Assembly: GCA_030633365.1 (NCBI GenBank)
Contig: DAOVSY010000162.1
Location: 1-6,775 of the forward strand
Length of the DNA: 6,775 bases
Direction of reading: 5' to 3'
Source: Spirochaetaceae bacterium
Lineage (GTDB): Bacteria > Spirochaetota > Spirochaetia > B11-G9
Numbering within the stretch: position 1 is the first letter of the stretch; each line of letters starts with the position of its first letter. A program made the position numbers and the translations under genes. Positions 4,541 through 6,775 of this stretch are shown here, one piece after another. Below the pieces are notes generated by a model, which saw only the letters and a list, made by a program, of their open reading frames with translations, did not search any database and was not told the origin of the DNA.

Positions 4541-6775
4541 TAACAGCCTTCTTTTATCACGGCTTTTCCTGATCTTCCGTCAACCCGTGCGTCCAGAGCT
4601 TCTTTAAACTGTACGTGCCTTATAAACTCGTTCTCATATACAGCTTTCATTTGTGATAGTATTTCTGTATTAAATATACCGTCATCAATATAGGGGTTAA
4701 TGGTTAGATATGCACATCCCAGTGATGTTATATTTTGGAAAAAATGAGTTCCCTGACTTGGTTCTACTCTGAAGCTGCTGGTTCCTGTTTCAGTAATTAT
4801 TTTCGCATTGGAAATATCTGTCCAGGCAATAGGGATTCCCAACCATGGATCTGTAGATCCCAGTCTTCCTGGAACTACAAGAGCATAGTGATCTCCATTT
4901 TTTTTGAATTCCGAATTTAAATCACTTATCATTTTTCCCATTATCTTTGTTTTACCGGGATCAAAGGATTCCGGTTTTATATAGATTAGGTCTCTTATAT
5001 TCTCAAAGACTCCATTCCCCATGGCTTTTTCTGAATAGATAATAGTCTTATCCATATCTATTTCTTTGATATCTGTATCAGCACCCTCAGATCCCTTAAC
5101 AATAGGCCTAATCTGCAGGAAGCTGAAAATTTGTGGTTCACCTTCTTCTGTATCCAGGTTAACTGCAAACTCGATTTCTATTGGGACATTCATAATATCC
5201 TGACCCATTTTAAGAATAGTTTTACATATTTCTGCCAGAGGGAACATTGAATATTTTAGTATGCTGGAAAATGTAATTATTTTTTTTCCTATTCTGTCGG
5301 TACCTTCTCTTAGTCTGTTGTTCTCGAAATCGTAGGTTGATACAACCAGACGCAAAGATTTATCATTCTCTGCTTTTTCAATTTCAAGATCTAATAGATT
5401 CCCTCCATCGTTTTTTTTAGGTTTTAAATTCTTTGAATTCATATCAAGAGCATAGAACTTCTTTTGGCTGTTCTTCATTGCAAGTCCAGGATTTGAAAGC
5501 TGTATAATTTTTTTTGGGTGAAAAGGTGAAAATCTAAGAGAAATTCCACCATCTACAACCGTTTTACCAAGCCCGAAAGCAATATTTACAATACCTTCTT
5601 CACCCTTTTCAGAACCTATAGGGTAAAAATTAAGAGACCTTGCTACACCGGATATATTGGGATAAAATTTTTGCTCAAAATTATTTCCGGTAATTTCCTG
5701 AATTATAACTGCCATTTTTTCATCTTCAACAATGTTATTTGTAGCTTTCATATAATCTTTGCTTTGTTTTAGATAGGTTGATGCGTAAACACTTTTTATT
5801 GCCTTACACAATTCTCTACGCCTGGATAGAAGACTTTCTCCATTATTAGGTAGCATATATGTACTGTATATTCCTGCAAAAGGCTGATAATGGGAATCCT
5901 CAAGGAGACTGGAGGATCGTATGGCAATCGGCTGCTCAATATTACTCAGAATTGTATCCAGATTTGAAATAATTTGTTTCGGAAATTTTGCCGCTAAAAA
6001 AGAATCTAAAATTAATGTATCTTCATTATCAGCAAGTGCAATATCATAAAGATCGTTTGCCATCATAAAATCATCAAAAACTTCTGTTGTTAACACAATT
6101 GTTCTTGGAATAGAAATAATTACATTGTCAAATTTATTGGTAATCTCATTTTTTTTGAGTTGTTGATCAACAAAAGCCAGGCCTCTTCCTTTTCCTCCAA
6201 GGGAACCTGAGCCTATTCTCGAAAAAAAAGTTAATTCGTCAAATCGATTATTACTGAATTCTGCAATAATACCCCTTCCATGCTGGGTGCGAAAGTCTTT
6301 TATTGATTTGTAAATAAATTTTTTCATTTCTGTAATATTAGTAAAATCACTAATGGTTTTTGGTCTTATATAATTTGCAAGATTAAACAGTGCTCTGGCT
6401 TTCAACCATCTGGATATTTCATTATTTTGAACATGATAGGAAAAAGCCTCATCATCAATTTTCATAATTAGCTTTTGAAGCTCTTTTAAATCTGTAGCAG
6501 TTCCTACAGGTTCCATAGTTTGCGGGTTTCGAAATATAAAGTCACCAAACCCATAGTTGGTTCGAATATAGTGATCAAGCTCTTTAAGTAAGGTTTTTGT
6601 ATGTTTATGTATAAATGATGCTCCTTGTTTTAAAGCTGCTTCTTTATGTTCCAGTTGTGATGATTGAAGTAGTATTGGAAGGTCAAGGTTTTCTTTTCGA
6701 ATATGTGCACAAAGGGTTAATCCTGCTTCATTATCTATTTTCCCATTTTTTAAATATGCAATATCAGAAATTACA
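4540..6775 (-). CDS. Response-regulator receiver / PEP-pyruvate-binding ATP-grasp fusion protein, 5'-partial
   Basis: The frame is open from the right edge to TAG at 4542-4540, giving 744 visible residues; the true start lies beyond the window. The Met encoded at 6516-6514 is internal (visible residue 87). Residues 1-72 are most of a receiver domain: VISDIAY with probable phospho-acceptor D4, PILLQSS (33-39) with the conserved Ser/Thr, and FIHKHT (54-59) with the conserved Lys. A GFGDFIFRNP linker (75-84) and a helical region follow. The PPDK_N-type ATP-grasp domain has GSLGGKGRG (190-198, K195), RSSSLLEDS (286-294), GVARSLNFYP (376-385), GLGKTVVDGG (401-410) and SFLQIRPIV (551-559). The C-terminal module has PGRLGSTDPWLGIP (635-648) and PSQGTHFFQN (672-681). 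The phosphohistidine swivel and TIM barrel of PEP synthase are not seen, so the label 'PEP synthase' would over-call it. It probably phosphorylates or binds a substrate under two-component-type control; the reaction is unknown. It is convergent to the aminotransferase, and its promoter is off-window. Confidence 0.88.
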   Translation of the reverse strand, partial: VISDIAYLKNGKIDNEAGLTLCAHIRKENLDLPILLQSSQLEHKEAALKQGASFIHKHTKTLLKELDHYIRTNYGFGDFIFRNPQTMEPVGTATDLKELQKLIMKIDDEAFSYHVQNNEISRWLKARALFNLANYIRPKTISDFTNITEMKKFIYKSIKDFRTQHGRGIIAEFSNNRFDELTFFSRIGSGSLGGKGRGLAFVDQQLKKNEITNKFDNVIISIPRTIVLTTEVFDDFMMANDLYDIALADNEDTLILDSFLAAKFPKQIISNLDTILSNIEQPIAIRSSSLLEDSHYQPFAGIYSTYMLPNNGESLLSRRRELCKAIKSVYASTYLKQSKDYMKATNNIVEDEKMAVIIQEITGNNFEQKFYPNISGVARSLNFYPIGSEKGEEGIVNIAFGLGKTVVDGGISLRFSPFHPKKIIQLSNPGLAMKNSQKKFYALDMNSKNLKPKKNDGGNLLDLEIEKAENDKSLRLVVSTYDFENNRLREGTDRIGKKIITFSSILKYSMFPLAEICKTILKMGQDIMNVPIEIEFAVNLDTEEGEPQIFSFLQIRPIVKGSEGADTDIKEIDMDKTIIYSEKAMGNGVFENIRDLIYIKPESFDPGKTKIMGKMISDLNSEFKKNGDHYALVVPGRLGSTDPWLGIPIAWTDISNAKIITETGTSSFRVEPSQGTHFFQNITSLGCAYLTINPYIDDGIFNTEILSQMKAVYENEFIRHVQFKEALDARVDGRSGKAVIKEGC

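Noticed and set aside
4735..4920. Plus-strand open frame of 61 codons
   Set aside because: Antisense to the conserved C-terminal module of the minus-strand gene, which is clearly coding.
4540..6775. Calling the minus-strand gene phosphoenolpyruvate synthase (ppsA)
   Set aside because: Only the ATP-grasp half is supported; the phosphohistidine domain and PEP-binding TIM barrel are not visible and the ends of the protein differ.

Overview
The window is AT-rich, gene-dense bacterial DNA with four-letter Shine-Dalgarno sites 8-10 bases ahead of the starts and one good sigma70-type promoter. The topoisomerase tail, the pseudouridine synthase and the receiver/ATP-grasp protein resemble Bacteroidota-type families. 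However, the strong ribosome binding sites and the TTGCAA-17-TATAAT promoter do not fit Bacteroidota. Together with a large protein that I associate loosely with spirochaetes, this makes a spirochaete (Spirochaetota, AT-rich lineage) the best guess. That assignment is an inference from protein style, not a database result.

Layout. Positions 1-414 (+) hold the last 137 residues of a GyrA/ParC-type topoisomerase subunit; its start lies off the left edge. Six bases later comes an RluA-family pseudouridine synthase (421-1140, +), whose ribosome binding site lies inside the end of the topoisomerase gene, so the two are probably translationally coupled. A 96-base gap holds a hairpin embedded in a promoter. 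It is followed by a 676-residue protein of unknown function (1237-3267, +). Only 18 bases further on is a fold-type-I PLP aminotransferase (3286-4476, +, GTG start), so these two look like an operon.

Convergent to these, on the minus strand, is a large gene (4540-6775) that runs off the right edge. The longest ATG-started reading (from 6516) is misleading: the frame stays open for 86 more codons to the window end, and those codons encode most of a response-regulator receiver domain. The gene product is thus a receiver domain fused to a PEP/pyruvate-binding ATP-grasp domain, with a conserved C-terminal module but no visible phosphohistidine or PEP-synthase TIM-barrel domain. Between the convergent genes (4477-4539) sits a compact GC-rich palindromic element of the TTCGACAAG/CTTGTCGAA type that can fold in two mutually exclusive ways.

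Functionally this is mostly chromosomal housekeeping (DNA topology, RNA modification, amino-acid metabolism). The two least understood items are the 676-residue protein and the receiver/ATP-grasp fusion. I see no RNA genes, CRISPR arrays, insertion sequences or phage genes. No stretch over 300 bases lacks a gene.
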